Source: Sophora flavescens
Lineage: Eukaryota; Streptophyta; Magnoliopsida; Fabales; Fabaceae
Direction of reading: 5' to 3'
Assembly (NCBI GenBank): GCA_030762895.1
Contig: CM061070.1
Location: 107,490,554-107,554,553, forward strand
Length of the DNA stretch: 64,000 nucleotides
Positions 20,869 through 32,142 of the stretch are shown in pieces; positions within the stretch are counted from its first letter, which is position 1, and every line of letters starts with the position of its first letter. A model generated the notes under the pieces. The model worked only from the letters and a program-made list of their open reading frames with translations. It had not been told where the DNA came from and made no database searches. The position numbers were made by a program, and so were the translations under genes.

Positions 20869-23581
20869 TGTTGAGTCACCGGCAAGTGTACCGGGTCGTC
20901 GCAAGTAATAAAATAAACACGGTAAGAATTTACCGAGGTCGAACACAAGGATTGGGCTACCAATTCGACTAATTCGCGAGAAATTCGATAAGTTGGTTAA
21001 GTGACAGCAAATGGTTGAGAGGGAGAATAGGATCGCAAATGAAATTAACAAATCTAATAAAACTAAGGTATTAAAATCTGAAATTAAAATATCTAAGGTC
21101 TCAAATCCACCGACCCAATCATGCATAGTACCCAAGTGATGATGATTCTTCCCTAATTTCAATTACAATGTCAACCAGGACCCCCAAATTCTCCTATATC
21201 CACTGTCGTGCTCAATAAGACGTATTCGATGATTGAGTTAATTACTTACTAGGTCTCATAACCCTAATCATCAAACTCTATTAATTCTTGTTCCCTATAA
21301 GGTTGCACCGATCTTCTATTCACTCTCGTGCAATAGTCGATCGATGATCCCAATTCAAGTTACAAAACGCGAATTGCCTCCTAAGCCTCATCACGTTTAA
21401 CTAGTCAATCACGCATGCATATGATCAACACAATCAAATCAGAATTGGAAAAAATTAATTGAGAGAAGGGAGAAAGACATACATCACATCGAATTCTACA
21501 CCGCCATGGGTGGTTTCATTGATCCCTCAGACGAGGGGATTAGTTCCTCATGCTCGTAAAGACAGACAAGCAATCGGACATAACCACCATAGTAAAATAA
21601 GAAAAAGAAAAGAGGAGACGCAGCTCTAGAAACACAAGGATTCATCCCTAAACGCTACAAACAGTGGTAACCAAAAAGTTTCAATTCTGCCTTAAAATAG
21701 CAATATGTAGGATTCAGGATCTGCGCGAGCTCGTGAGGCGAGTAGCCTCTCGTGAGGCGAATATTAAAAATGACGCGTGATGAGCCTCTGTTTGACTGGT
21801 TTTATAACTGGTAAAGACCTTGGCTTTGTGCTAATTTTATATCATTTTCACCCAAATTAGACTTGATTGTCCTTAAGTAGTATTTTGAGTCTGTAAAGTG
21901 TTTTTAGGTTAATTTAGTTGATTTAGAGTTAAATAAAGTACTTATGTTATTTTCTGTTTTTCAGGATAATAAATAGAAATAATTCTGGTTCGCCCCGCGA
22001 AGGTTATCTCGCCCCGCGAGTCACCCAGTCCTGAAAGTCAGAGATGATCACGGCTTGCCCGTGTTGAAGGTTACGGCTGTGGCAGTTTTGAAGTTGAAGA
22101 GCCTCGCCTCACAAGCATTCATTCGCCTCGCGAGCCTGGAAGTCAGAAAGCATCACGTTTGCCCCATGATGTTCATAACGGGCGTAATAAGGAGACACTT
22201 CAGATTCTCGCCTCGCGAAGGTGTGTTCGCCTCGCGAGAATACCAAAGGTTGCAGACTGTTCACAAGATTCGCGTCGCGAGAGAGGCTTCGCCTCGCAAG
22301 AAAGCTGATTCCAGAAACTTGTATATAAGTCTGTTTTAGACAGAACTGAGGGGGCTTGGCTAGGTTGGCTAGTTTTAGCCAGTCTTAGGCTGTAGTAGTA
22401 GTAGTTTCCAGTAGTTTATTTTCTTTTCTTTTGTGCTTATGTCTGTAATGGAGAGCTAGTCTCCTAGATTAATCTACTGGGATTGGTTTCAATTACACTT
22501 GAGGTTCTGGATTTCCTATTTGAATTGCTATTCCTTTTCAGTACTGTTCTATATGTTTCTGTTTGCTTAATTCAGATATGTAAAGGATTAGTATTGATTT
22601 ATTTCGATGATTGTATGTTCCTATATATAATCGCGTTTGCTTAATTCGCGTGTGTTCAATCATGTTCGCTTAGTTCATGAGTGCTTCACCCCGTTTGCTT
22701 AATTCGGGAATAGGAATATATGTCTCGTAGTATTGATTTCACTTGTAAATTGATGCTACAATCGGAAAGGGTTTAGAATCTGCTTAGGGCTTGGATTTAT
22801 ATGAACCGATGATAGTGGGAAACCGAGAACAGTAGGTTGATCGTATTTAGTTTATTTGTTAATCTCTTTTAACTGCCTTGTTTTATTGCATTGTTTTTCT
22901 ATTCTGTTTTCTTTATTTAGTTTTCAATATCAAAACCCCCCAATCTGATTTTTACTAACTTTTCTGTTAATAACGACAACACCTAAGAGTCCTTGAGAGA
23001 CGATATCCGAGTTGTCGCTCCCTATCTGCATTATTTTTTAAACGCTCGTTCTTTTTGGCGCGTGGCGACAACGCGTTCAACGCGCTTTCAAATTGGACTC
23101 TCGCAAGGAGAGAGTATGTTTCGCGTGGCGAGTCTTCAAATCCTAGTCTGTCACAGCCATGACCTTTATCATGGCTAGGCCGTGATGGTCTCTGTCCTCC
23201 AGGGTCTTCATGATTCGTGAGGCGAGCAGCCTCTCGCGAGGCGAGACAGAAAGGATGACTGTTGCTGCTTAGCTGATCTTCAGGCTCGCGAGGCGAGCAT
23301 CCACTCGCGGGGCGAGTATCTCCAGAATGGCAATTTCCACTGTTTCTTGACTTTCCTTGACTCTCAGAGCTTCACTTCTAACCTGAAACAATAAAAAGAA
23401 ACAAAAAGCATAATTCTATTCAAAATAGACTGAAAATACTAAAAATGCCTAGAACGAGTTAAAGTCTAACTTAGGAACAAAACAAGGCCAAATTTGGGCA
23501 AAAACAAGATTGAACTCGAATAATTAGCACAGAAACCACAGTCCATCTAGTTATAAAACTAGATAAGCCAGAGGCTTATTA
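20869..23581 (-). repeat. 5' LTR of the Tat/LARD element, interrupted
   Basis: It is collinear with the left LTR (16602-17989) except for the insertion at 21778-23079. The left copy gives the empty site: GACGCGCTTTCAAATTGG at about 17501-17518. The last two bases are TA instead of CA, a single change. Confidence 0.9.
21778..23079 (+). mobile_element. Solo LTR inserted in the LARD 5' LTR
   Basis: The 1302-bp insertion begins TGATGAGCCTCTG and ends CGCGTTCA. It is flanked by the exact duplication ACGCG (21773-21777, 23080-23084), and the empty site is visible in the sister LTR. TG...CA ends, a TATA box (TATATAAG at 22322-22329) and the lack of coding sequence mark it as a solo LTR left by recombination. 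Upstream of the TATA (21985-22310) lie CTCGCCTCGCGAG-type words and ATCACGGCTTGCCCGTG. Confidence 0.9.
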
Positions 23582-23586
23582 ATGAT

Positions 23587-23752
23587 CTTCTTTGATCTTT
23601 GTCATTTCATCATTTGATCCTTTGACTTTCTCCTTCATGAGTAAACTTGCAAACACTTGAACACTTTATTAGTGTATAATCAAATTGAAAAACTCATGCA
23701 AAATTCACATTGTTTGTCATACATCAAAACCTCAAAAGGGCTTAGTCTTACA
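23587..23752 (-). repeat. SIRE-like LTR, right part
   Basis: It continues the LTR at 15360-16601 across the 16602-23581 insertion. On the minus strand it begins TGTAAGACTAAGCCCTTTTG and contains TTTGATGTATGACAAACA, near-identical in style to SIRE-type LTR starts. Confidence 0.6.
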
Positions 23753-23754
23753 GA

Positions 23755-23900
23755 TAGATTCTTCAACGATGCATTGAGAAGCAAAGTAGGGTTTGGATTT
23801 GGAAGTAAAGAAGAATAAAACTTTATGAAAAGAGCTAAAATAAGAGCACAACAATATAGAGTAATAGAGATAAGAGATTCGAGATATAAGAGCGAAGAAT
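23755..23900 (-). pseudogene. Second inverted PPR leader fragment
   Basis: The minus strand encodes a segment with LLPNPNPTLLLNASLKNLS, close to the LLPNALLKTLPSHYL leader at 15290 and the LLLNVSLKTLSSHY leader at 13115. It is the third copy of the N-terminal region of the RFL-type PPR gene, cut short by the SIRE-like LTR at 23752. Beyond about 23850 the sequence grades into a copia LTR. Confidence 0.55.
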
Positions 23901-24118
23901 ATAGTCCTTTCGTACTCTTCAAAGGGGCAAAGCTTACAATGCACATAAGTCCTATTTATAGGACATAAAACTTGTAACCTATAGACCTATTGAAAGGCAA
24001 TACATAAATGTTGTTTACAACACAAAATTAAGAGGAATAACTTGAAGGTTACAAGGTGAAGGAATATTGGAGGTTACAAGGTGAATGAACATCCACATTT
24101 GTCACATGGTTCTTAACA
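23901..24118 (-). repeat. Copia LTR (3' LTR, partial)
   Basis: On minus it begins TGTTAAGAACCATGTGAC after a purine tract (CCAAGGGGAG, 24119-24128) and contains CCTATAAATAGG (23951-23962), a TATA box. It ends by merging with the PPR leader fragment, so its 3' limit is not clear. Confidence 0.6.
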
Positions 24119-24301
24119 CTCCCCTTGGATGTCCATTACTCAAAGAACGTGTATCGTTAAAACCTTACTAGGAAAAAATCTGTGGGATAAAAACATTGTG
24201 AAGGAAAAAAGAGTGCATCATTTTTTGATATGCTATCAGATATTGCCTCATTAAAAATATTATCAAAGAAAATCATGTAGGACAAAACCTTCACTAAGGG
24301 A
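24119..24301 (-). repeat. Copia 3'-region debris
   Basis: Matches 51190-51365 in the same orientation (ACCTTACTAGGAAAAA, ATTTTTTGATATGCTATCA, TTGCCTCATTAAAAA). The sequence breaks off at about 24300 where unrelated LTR-like DNA begins. Confidence 0.65.
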
Positions 24302-25006
24302 TGACACGACAGTCCTGTCCGGGCGCCGCGAAAAAGAAACATAAACAAAGGAGTCGCCACCAACAATTTTAAATTGGAAAAAACATTGGAATACCAAATT
24401 ATTCAAGAAAATGGTCTTAAAAAAAGAGATATTTGAGTTCGGGAGTCGGTTACGAGTAGAGATGGTGTTAGCAATCCATGGTGGTTCTTCTTTTCTTCAT
24501 TTTCGTTTGCTTTTTGGAAGACCAATCTAGATCCTACAAAAGGTGAGGGATTTATAGTGTGTTAAATGCTTTGTTTGTGGTTTTGATTTGGGAAATGATT
24601 AGGGTGAAGTTAATAATGTTAATATGAAAATACTTGGTATGGTTGTTGATAGTAAAGGTGGTCGTGAACCCCTTTATATGATTGTGACTGGTTGAAATAT
24701 ATATATATATATATAGCTGTGTGAATTCGGTGCTTTCTATCTATATATGTATAACACTGTCCCATTTCTTTTCCTGTGCGTCTGGGACGAACTTCCTGTG
24801 GGCGCATTTACTTGCAATTGTATCTGCAGGGCATAGATGTTATGTGGATACAAATCGAAGAAAATTAAAAAAAATGGAAGAAGTGAAGGTTCCTATTTAA
24901 TTTGTTATCATACTTTTTTCTTACTTCTTGATGGCAAGACAACAAAGGTTCTACGACACCTTTTGTTACAAAGGTTGAAATGCCCTGCTCCTAAGCCTAT
25001 TTGTGC
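24302..25006. repeat. LTR-like remnant left of the CACTA element
   Basis: It begins TGACACGACAGTCCTGTC and contains GGAGTCGCCACCAACAAT and GTTCGGGAGTCGGTTACG, phrases seen in Ty3-gypsy LTRs of dicots. It is cut by the CACTA insertion at 25010. Whether the DNA right of the CACTA (49177-50466, ending GGTCATGACA) is its other half is uncertain; the outer flanks do not show matching duplications. A TA-rich run lies at 24696-24714. Confidence 0.4.
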
Positions 25007-25009
25007 TCA

Positions 25010-25330
25010 CATTAGTGCAAAATATGCTTTAAACGTCAGGATTTAACATCGGTTCCTTTTTAACCGATGCCTAAAACAAGGTAGTGGCATTTTTAAAATT
25101 AATGTCAAAACTTTTGACATCGGTTACTAAATTAACCGATGTTAAAAGTGTTCCACATCGGTTCAATTTGTCAACCGATGTCTAAGAATAAAACAAAAAA
25201 TGAAAATCGAAATTCTGCTTTACTTTTAACATCAATTCTCCAGTAACCGATGTCTAATGTCTTAAAACAAAATGGAATATTAAAATTGTGTTACTTTTGA
25301 CATCGGGTGTTTCTGGAACCGATGTCTAAT
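25010..25330. repeat. Left TIR and subterminal repeats of the CACTA element
   Basis: At least five units of the form ACATCGGTT-spacer-AACCGATGT (about 25049, 25118, 25156, 25229 and 25300) follow the TIR. In En/Spm such subterminal words bind the TNPA protein; by analogy these are the likely binding sites. Each unit is itself an inverted repeat with an 8-12-bp spacer. Confidence 0.85.
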
Positions 25331-26109
25331 AGCCCAATACTCATTTTGTTCTATTCATTCCCTCCATTCTCACCGCGTCCTTTCTTTTATCTTGGCTTCC
25401 TAAAGCTAAACTGTGCGTCGTCCGCAGAGGTTGGAGCAACAGCGAAGGTGGTCCATCGTCTTGCGCCGTCCATCGTTGTCATTCTGCGTTTTTTGCTTTC
25501 AGCAATCACATGTGTTTTGTTCGCCATTCTCTTTGCGTTGGTTCTCACCACTCAAGCTCCCCATCAACGCAACCCATCTCCAGTTCTCATCACAGAGGTA
25601 ATCCATTTCATTTTTCTATATTTTCAGTTTTGTAACTTGAGCGTTCCCTCTTTTTCTGCAAAGAATGTGATTTGATTGTACGTTTCTAGTAAGAATCATA
25701 GAGGTAACCCATTTCATTTTTCTATATTTTCAGTTTTGTAATTTTCTGCGTTTAGGGATTAGGGATTATTTTGTGAGAAAGGAACCGAGAAGAGTGAAGT
25801 GACACAACCTCATTATCCATTCAAATGTGAGTTTACATTTCTCTCTTCTTCTCCAAACTGCAGTTCGATAACCCTCTTCTGTGTGAGTTTACATTTCAAT
25901 TTTATTTTTCTCTTTTTATCTTACAGAGCCCTAACCTTCTTCCACTTGGTCCCTTGACTGTATAACTGTCATTGTTTACTGATTCCTTGATTGTATTAGG
26001 ACTGATTACTTGGTTGTCTGTACTGTGGCATTTTGGTTGTTTGAGTTATTTTGTTATGCTATGGCATTTTGTGCTCTTTACTTGAACAAATGAAGGGTCA
26101 CATGCCAAA

Positions 26110-26331
26110 TCCAATGTGCCTTTGTCCATTGTCCTTCAAAGCTTGAGCGATCTTTATGTGCCTTGCCCTTTATTATCAAAAGGAAAAAATGAAATTAAAT
26201 GTATCCTTCAACTATATGTAAAGGGACTCTTGGATATATCATTCTTACCAATGTGTGACCTCCAGATAGAACCACGATGTCTTTATCACTTAGACCCATG
26301 CGGTAAAAGATTTCCCTTAAATGCGATGCAC
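26110..26331 (-). pseudogene. Captured ascorbate peroxidase segment (two exons with intron)
   Basis: Antisense to the CACTA genes, exon A (26249-26331) encodes ASHLREIFYRMGLSDKDIVV followed by LSGGHTL, and exon B (about 26110-26167) encodes GKAHKDRSSFEGQWTK. Together they form the ascorbate-peroxidase block around the proximal haem histidine (SGGHTLG-AH-RSGFEGPWT). The wording YRMGL fits membrane-bound/peroxisomal APX3-type enzymes better than cytosolic ones. Between them lies an intron with GTAAGAATG donor and TAATAAAG acceptor, and exon A is preceded by a TTCAG acceptor. The active protein needs about 250 residues; fewer than 50 are here. It lies in the 5' non-coding part of the element, so I infer transduplication of a host gene. 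Confidence 0.8.
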
Positions 26332-27905
26332 CTGAATTTTTTTCATAATAGTGAATAATTATCTTATTATATAACCGTAAGTGAGGATCACTAATACTTT
26401 GGATACCGTCAGACAAATACCCATATCATGGGCTAAAAATATATACATACTCTTAAAATTAATGTGACACTTTGTATTGACACTTGCTAATTGGAATGAC
26501 TAAAGCATTTGCTTTATTGCAAAGGGTAGAGATTCCTACATCAACAAGAAACAATCATCGTTGTGGTTTATTAATTTTTGTGTACCCTTTAACTTTTGGC
26601 TTTGTTCAATTAGCTTTAGCTTCTTTCTTGTTCTCTTTCAGGTATTGATTATTTGACCTTAGGATTTCGTTTCCCCATTTGTGTTCATCCAACACCCGGT
26701 AAGCTTTCTCCTCTCTATTATTCTATTTTGATTTTTGTCTGCTTTAACTTAGGGATTGGAGTGCTTTATTATTTTTTAGTGATAATTAATTAGTAAAGCC
26801 TTAGTTTCCCGTTTGAGATTCAATATTAATGAGCATATGTGTGCTTTTTAAAGGTACCACTCATTGTATTGAATCTTGAATTGTCCATGTTGGACAGTTT
26901 GGGAAACAACTTTTTCTTCATTTAGTTAAAATAGTTATTCTTTAATTCTCATATGTTATATATTTGATGAAAGTTCGATCTCATGCATAAGAAGTAGTTG
27001 ATGAAGATCTTGGCCTAAGTACGAAGTTATTGTTGTAGTTGTGGATCGCGGTTGGATGAATGCTAGACGGACAAGTGATGAGTATGAGAATGGAGTGGAA
27101 GCTTTTCTACAATTTGCTAAAAGAAATCTTCCTAATAGTAGTAACGGAAAGTTTTATTGTCCTTGTGTGTTTGATTGGGAGACGACTAGAAGCTGAGGAG
27201 ATACGGGAGCATCTTATTTGTAAGGGGATTTTCAAGAGTTATACAATATGGATATGGCATGGTGAATTGTTAGACGGGTCAAGGGTGTCTCAAAGAGAGG
27301 AAGTTGATGATGTAGATATGGACGATCGACTAGAGGACATGACCCGTGATATTGGGCAAGAGTCTTTTCAGCGAACACATGTGTATGACACTTTGTGCAG
27401 TGATGTAGAAGTGCCTTTGTATCCGGGGTGCACTAATTTCACACGGTTGACAGCGGTGTTAAGATTGATCAACGTGAAGGCGAGAAATGGGTGGAGTGAT
27501 AAAAGCTTCACTGAATTGCTTGAGTTGTTGAAAGACATGCTTCCAAAAGGTAACACGTTACCATCATGTAACTATGAGGCGAAGATATTGTGTCCGATGG
27601 GTATGGAGTATAAGAAAATACTAAGGTTTACAAAACCGGCGGATCGGCCGGTCCGACTGGTTTAACCGGGACCTAGGCCGGTTTGGTCAGCAGGCAAAAC
27701 CGTCCCTGTGGTGAACCGATACAAAAATCGTAGATCCAGTTAAAAACTGGTGAAACCGGTCAAAACCGGTTAAGGGCCGGTCTGGTCCGGTTCGCGAAAT
27801 CTGCAAATTTATAAAATAAATAAAAAAAACTATGCCAAGTCAAAACGACGTCATTTTCCAACCCTAAATTTTAAGGGTTTCACTATCTCAGTCACTCATC
27901 TCTTC

Positions 27906-29044
27906 TAGGGGTGGACAAAGAACCGAACCAGACCCGGACCCGAAATAACCGAGTGAAAAAACAAGTAAACGGGTGTGTTGGGTCGGGTTGACGGGTCATC
28001 GGATGAGAAAATTGGTTTCAGATGGTCAGAGGTGGGCGGGTGCGGGTCTGAGAAATTTTTTCCGCCACCGACCGAACCCGCCCGTATCATATAGATATAT
28101 CATCTTTAAAGCACCTGATCCTCCTTAAATGCTATTGGTTGCTTCAGATTGCAATTCAAATTCATTGGCTCCCATGATTTCACCTTATCCTTATCTTGAC
28201 TTTTTCTATTCCCCAAACTTCATGCGTCAGAAGGATACCATTTTTATTCACGCTAATTGATTGCAAAAATCAAATCTCTTCCTCTTTCATTATCTTTATC
28301 TGATAACATCTAAAAATATCTTCCCAATATTATTTCTCACTTATTTCAATATCTCTCTCTCTCTCAGATGGCTCTCTCTCTCCCTAGCGCCACCCCTCAC
28401 ATTGGTTCCTCTCTCAAGTCTCAATTCCCTCACTCAACCACTGTGAAGTCTACCGTAGCACCGCTGCCTTCAACCACGATATCGTCTTTTTCCATTTTCT
28501 CTTTCGCGAAGTGCGAACCCTCTTTCATGGCATCGCCACCACGACGGAGGCGCGGAGGCACCCATAGTCACCGCCTTCTTCCATGGCTATTTTGGAATAC
28601 TACCGTCAATCTATTCTTCAAGCGCCGGAACTTCAAGCGACGAATCTATTCTTCTGCGACCACACGAAGTTGTTCTCCACCGGATCTATTATTTTGCGGC
28701 CAGAAGACTCTCCTTAGTCCTTACTTCTCAGATCTATATGTTTAGTTTTGTATGCCAGATCTTCTTTTGATGCTTTTTTTTAATGGTTTAAGACAAAGAT
28801 TTGGTCTCTGTAAATTTTGATTTCATTTAATTATTTATTGATTGTTACTCTCTGAAATTCTCTGCCTCTTCACATTTTTTTTGTTGAAACCCGCCCGCAT
28901 CCGCCCGCCACCCGTCAAAACCACCACCCGACCAAACCGCTCCTCAAATGGTCGGAAACGGGCTGCATATTATCCCATTCGGTTTTGGTCGGTTTTGGAT
29001 TTTTTGGCCCAAAACCGACCGTACCCGACCGATGCCCACCCCTA
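27906..29044 (+). mobile_element. hAT-like non-autonomous element carrying host gene sequence
   Basis: The ends TAGGGGTGGACAAAG and, from the right, TAGGGGTGGGCATCGG are inverted repeats, flanked by the exact 8-bp duplication ATCTCTTC (27898-27905, 29045-29052). Subterminal arrays of CCGACC/GGTCGG and ACCCGC words lie at 27920-28085 and 28890-29040. The centre (about 28100-28790) is not repeat-like; it reads as a promoter plus a first exon and is described separately. No transposase is present. Confidence 0.9.
28110..28745 (+). pseudogene. Captured promoter and first exon of a probable plastid-protein gene
   Basis: A (CT)n leader precedes ATG at 28368. The ORF begins MALSLPSATPHIGSSLKSQF and PHSTTVKSTVAPLPSTTISS, a Ser/Thr-rich, acid-poor start typical of chloroplast transit peptides. 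It then drifts into Arg-rich sequence with no domain and stops at 28743. Upstream, CCTTATCCTTATC (28181-28193) is a tandem I-box (GATAAGG on the other strand), found in light-regulated plant promoters, with ATTGG (CCAAT-type) boxes at 28134 and 28163. I cannot name the donor gene. Capture inside a hAT element is inferred from its position between the two subterminal arrays. Confidence 0.5.
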
Positions 29045-29449
29045 ATCTCTTCAAGCCATCGTTTCTAAATTTACCTATGCTAAGCTTCCCTCAAATCAAA
29101 ACCAAACTTGTCTTTGCTTCCCCTGTTCGCCATCACCAGTTCGGACGAGTTTTGACGGCACAGGTTAATGCGTTCTCCGGTCGAGTTCTCCGGCGCGAGG
29201 TTGCTGCGTTCTCTGGTTGAGTTCTCCGGTGCGAGGTTGCTGCTCCAATGTCTAACTCGAACCAGGTACGTTACTCTTCTTCTCCAAGTTTTCTATTCTC
29301 AAAAAATACTTGTTCAATGATTTTATTCCCGAAAAATGAGGGCTGATCTCGTTCTTCTCTAATGTTAATGTCAATGTCTTATACTCTTGTTGGCTTGTTG
29401 CTGCAAAAAAAAAAAAAAATCACTGAACATACATGTCGTATTGTAGGAA

Positions 29450-32142
29450 TTGCCAAGTGGGAATGCTCCTCAAGAAAATAATCCTAATTTAACTACCAAT
29501 GCCCCTAATACACAGTCATCACATAATGAATCAACAGAAGGCTCCACTGCATTTCGTGGGAAAAGTGATCCTGCTTGGGAGCATTTTGCATTTAGAAAAG
29601 AAGGGAGAACTAATGTGTACACTTGCATTCATTGTGGAATAAGTTACAGAGGAAGAGGCATAAACAGAATGAAACACCATCTTGCGGGTATATCTGGTCA
29701 AATAAGCTCTTGTAAGAAAGTTTCTCACGATGTTCATCACCAAATGATTGAGTTATTGAAAGGTATCAAAGAAAAAAAGAAGACTAACGACCTCAATGAT
29801 GCATATGATGGTAGTAATGAGGTGGAAGTACAAGAAGTTCAACCTTCCCCCAAATACTGCATCTGTTTCTGCTCCGAACAAAGGAAAAAGAAAAGATGAT
29901 GTTCAAATTGGTGGTTTTTTTGCTGCAAGGACAACTCCTGGTTCTCAACCAACTATAAAAAGTGTAATATCTGGCAAGGCTGCATGTTACAAAGCTGGGA
30001 TGGCGATTGCTAGATGGTTTTTTGATGCTAATATTCCATTTTATGCAACAAAGTCACCATATTTTCAAGAAACTGTGGATGCAATTGCTGCTATTGGCCC
30101 CGATTATAAAGTTTCGTCTTATCATGATCTACGGGTTAACTTTTTGGGAGATTGTAAGAAAGAATGTCAATTGCTTGTGCAAAGTTGTCGAGCCAATTAG
30201 GCTAAGAGTAGATGTACAATCATGGCTGATGGATGGAGTGACCAAAGACAAAGGACGTTGATAAACTTTCTCGTTTATTGTCCTAAATGTACAACATTTG
30301 TGAAATTTTGAGATTCCTTAATAAACTTGATAGTCCATTTAATTTTTATTTGATAAGCTTTTTACTTTATTATTCCATAGGGATAGCATTTATGAAGTCT
30401 ATTGATGCATCGGATGTTGTGAAAGATGCCGTGACTTTGTGCAATTTGTTTTCCGAAGTTATTGAATGGTTTGGAGTTGAACATGTTGTTCATATAGTGA
30501 CAGATAATGCATCTAACTAAGTAGCTGCTGGTAAATTGGTGCATGAAAAATATGAAACCATTTTTTGGTCTCCTTGTGCTGCCCACTGCTTGAATCTCCT
30601 TTGGAAGGATATTGCTAGTATGCCTCATGTTGCAGAGCTTGCCAAAAAAAGCTTCAAAGGTAACTGTGTTTGTGTACAATCATATAGTATTCGTATCTTG
30701 GCTAATAAAAAGAGAAGGTTGGAAGGAAATCGTACGTCTAGGAACGACTCGATTTGCTACTACTTTTATCACAATGAAAAATATTCATGATCATAAGCAT
30801 GATTTGCAAGCATTGGTTGTGGACAAATACTTTACTAGCCATAAGTTAGCAAAGGGTACAGCAGGAAAAGCTGGTAGTGCTATCATTTTGGATAATAAAT
30901 TTTGGAATGAATGTTTTATGATTGCCAAACTTATGGCTCCCATCATTCGATTACTAATAATTGTAGATGGGGATCAAAACCTTCTATTGGTTATGTTTAT
31001 GAGGGCATGCAAAGGGCAAAAAATGCAATAAAGGAAATGTTTAAGCATAGAAAGAACTTGTATAAGTCATACACGAATATTCTTAAGACTCGATGGGATA
31101 AGCACTTGATGCGCAATCATCATGCAGCAGCATACTTTTTAAACCCCGCATTCATTTATGATGACAAGTATTGTGATAAGAGCAGGGTCATGCAAGCACT
31201 TCTTGATTTATTTGATATACAAGATTTTCGTCCCGATGTGGCCAAAGCCATTAAAGAGTTGCAATTGTATCGTGAAAGACAAGGATCTTTTAGTCGTTAA
31301 AGTGCTCTTAATGTGGCAAAGGAGATACAACCTGGTGAGTACCAATTTTTAGTTTTAATTTTTAAGTAATGTTTTAAACTTACATTGTTATGTATATTTC
31401 TTGTTTTATTTAACTAAATATGTGTTTTGTAGATGAATGGTGGAGAATGTATGGGGGTAGAGCTCCAATATTGCAAAAGTTGGCAATTCGTCTTCTTAGC
31501 CAAACTTGTTCTTCTTCGGGGTGTGAGAGAAATTGGAGTGTCTTTGAACGCAACCATACAAAGAGAAGAAATAGACTTGAACATCAAAGACTGAATGATA
31601 TTGTTTATGTTACTTATAACTTGCGTTTGAGGAATAGGTATACAAATTTCATTATGTCAAAAATTGAAACATTACTTTTAGTTTTTTTGAAAAGCATAAT
31701 AATTCTGCTTTTTGCTATTGTAATATTTTGATATAGGGGACACTACAAGAAGGCATGTCGTGATCCCATTGATTATGAATCCATTGATGAAGTTGATTTT
31801 TGGGTGATTGATGAAGAACCCTCTCCTGAACTTGTATTGATGAGATTGAAAATGTTCTTTATCATGATAGTGGTGCTATTCCAATAGTTGGTGATTCATC
31901 AAGAAGCAACGAAGGTTAATGTTTAATTATATCGAACATGTTTTGTATGTAACTTGATTATTTTAGTGTTGAAATTTTATTTTTCTACTTGTTTGTTGTT
32001 TAATTAGGTGATGAAGAACTTGATGCTATAGAGATTCAACTTCAAAGTGGTGGTGATGAAATTACTCAAGTTAGTGAATATGCTCTGGCTGACGTGTTTG
32101 AATATGAAGGAGTCAACCTCAATGAATATTATGATGTTTGAT
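29450..32142 (+). pseudogene. hAT transposase (BED finger, DUF659, dimerisation domain), broken
   Basis: The first exon (29450-29899) encodes a BED zinc finger: DPAWEHFAFRKEGRTNVYTC, IHCGISYRGRGINRMKHHLA, with C-x2-C and H-x-H-like ligands. After a frame change, 29900-30200 encodes KAGMAIARWFFDANIPFYAT (DUF659), continued at 30370-30518 with VVHIVTDNASN, where a TAA follows. Central blocks are at 30536-31300. The C-terminal hAT dimerisation domain is at 31420-31650 (WRMYGGRAPILQKLAIRLLS, SGCERNWSVFE). An acidic tail runs to 32142. An ancestral protein of about 700 residues is implied. Frame changes near 29880, 30200, 30690 and 30960 make it inactive. Confidence 0.88.

Larger units (their letters stand above)
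16602..23581 (-). mobile_element. Tat-type / LARD Ty3-gypsy LTR element, non-autonomous
   Basis: LTRs at 16602-17989 and 20869-23581 (the latter interrupted by an insertion) start TGTTGAGTCACYGGCAAGTG on plus. The flanking duplication is ATGAT (16597-16601, 23582-23586). The minus strand is sense: a primer site TGGCGCCATTGCCGGGG lies just inside the right LTR and a purine tract just inside the left. The 2.9-kb interior has no protease, reverse transcriptase or integrase. It carries the non-coding-type blocks common in large legume LARDs (CACCCCAAACTTAAACCTTG, GGTTGCCTCCCAATAAGCGC on plus) and two ORFs of unknown role. Without the 1.3-kb insertion it would be about 5.67 kb. Confidence 0.9.

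Noticed and set aside
20701..21162. Upstream half of the long minus ORF 20356-21162
   Set aside because: It reads through LTR and primer site, which are non-coding in LTR elements; only the part below 20700 was kept.
25307..25675. 122-residue ORF at the CACTA left end with a hydrophobic stretch
   Set aside because: It starts within the subterminal repeats, lacks a domain, and lies in the element's leader; probably spurious.
29796..30200. Separate gene overlapping the first hAT exon
   Set aside because: It is the same hAT transposase continued after a frame change.
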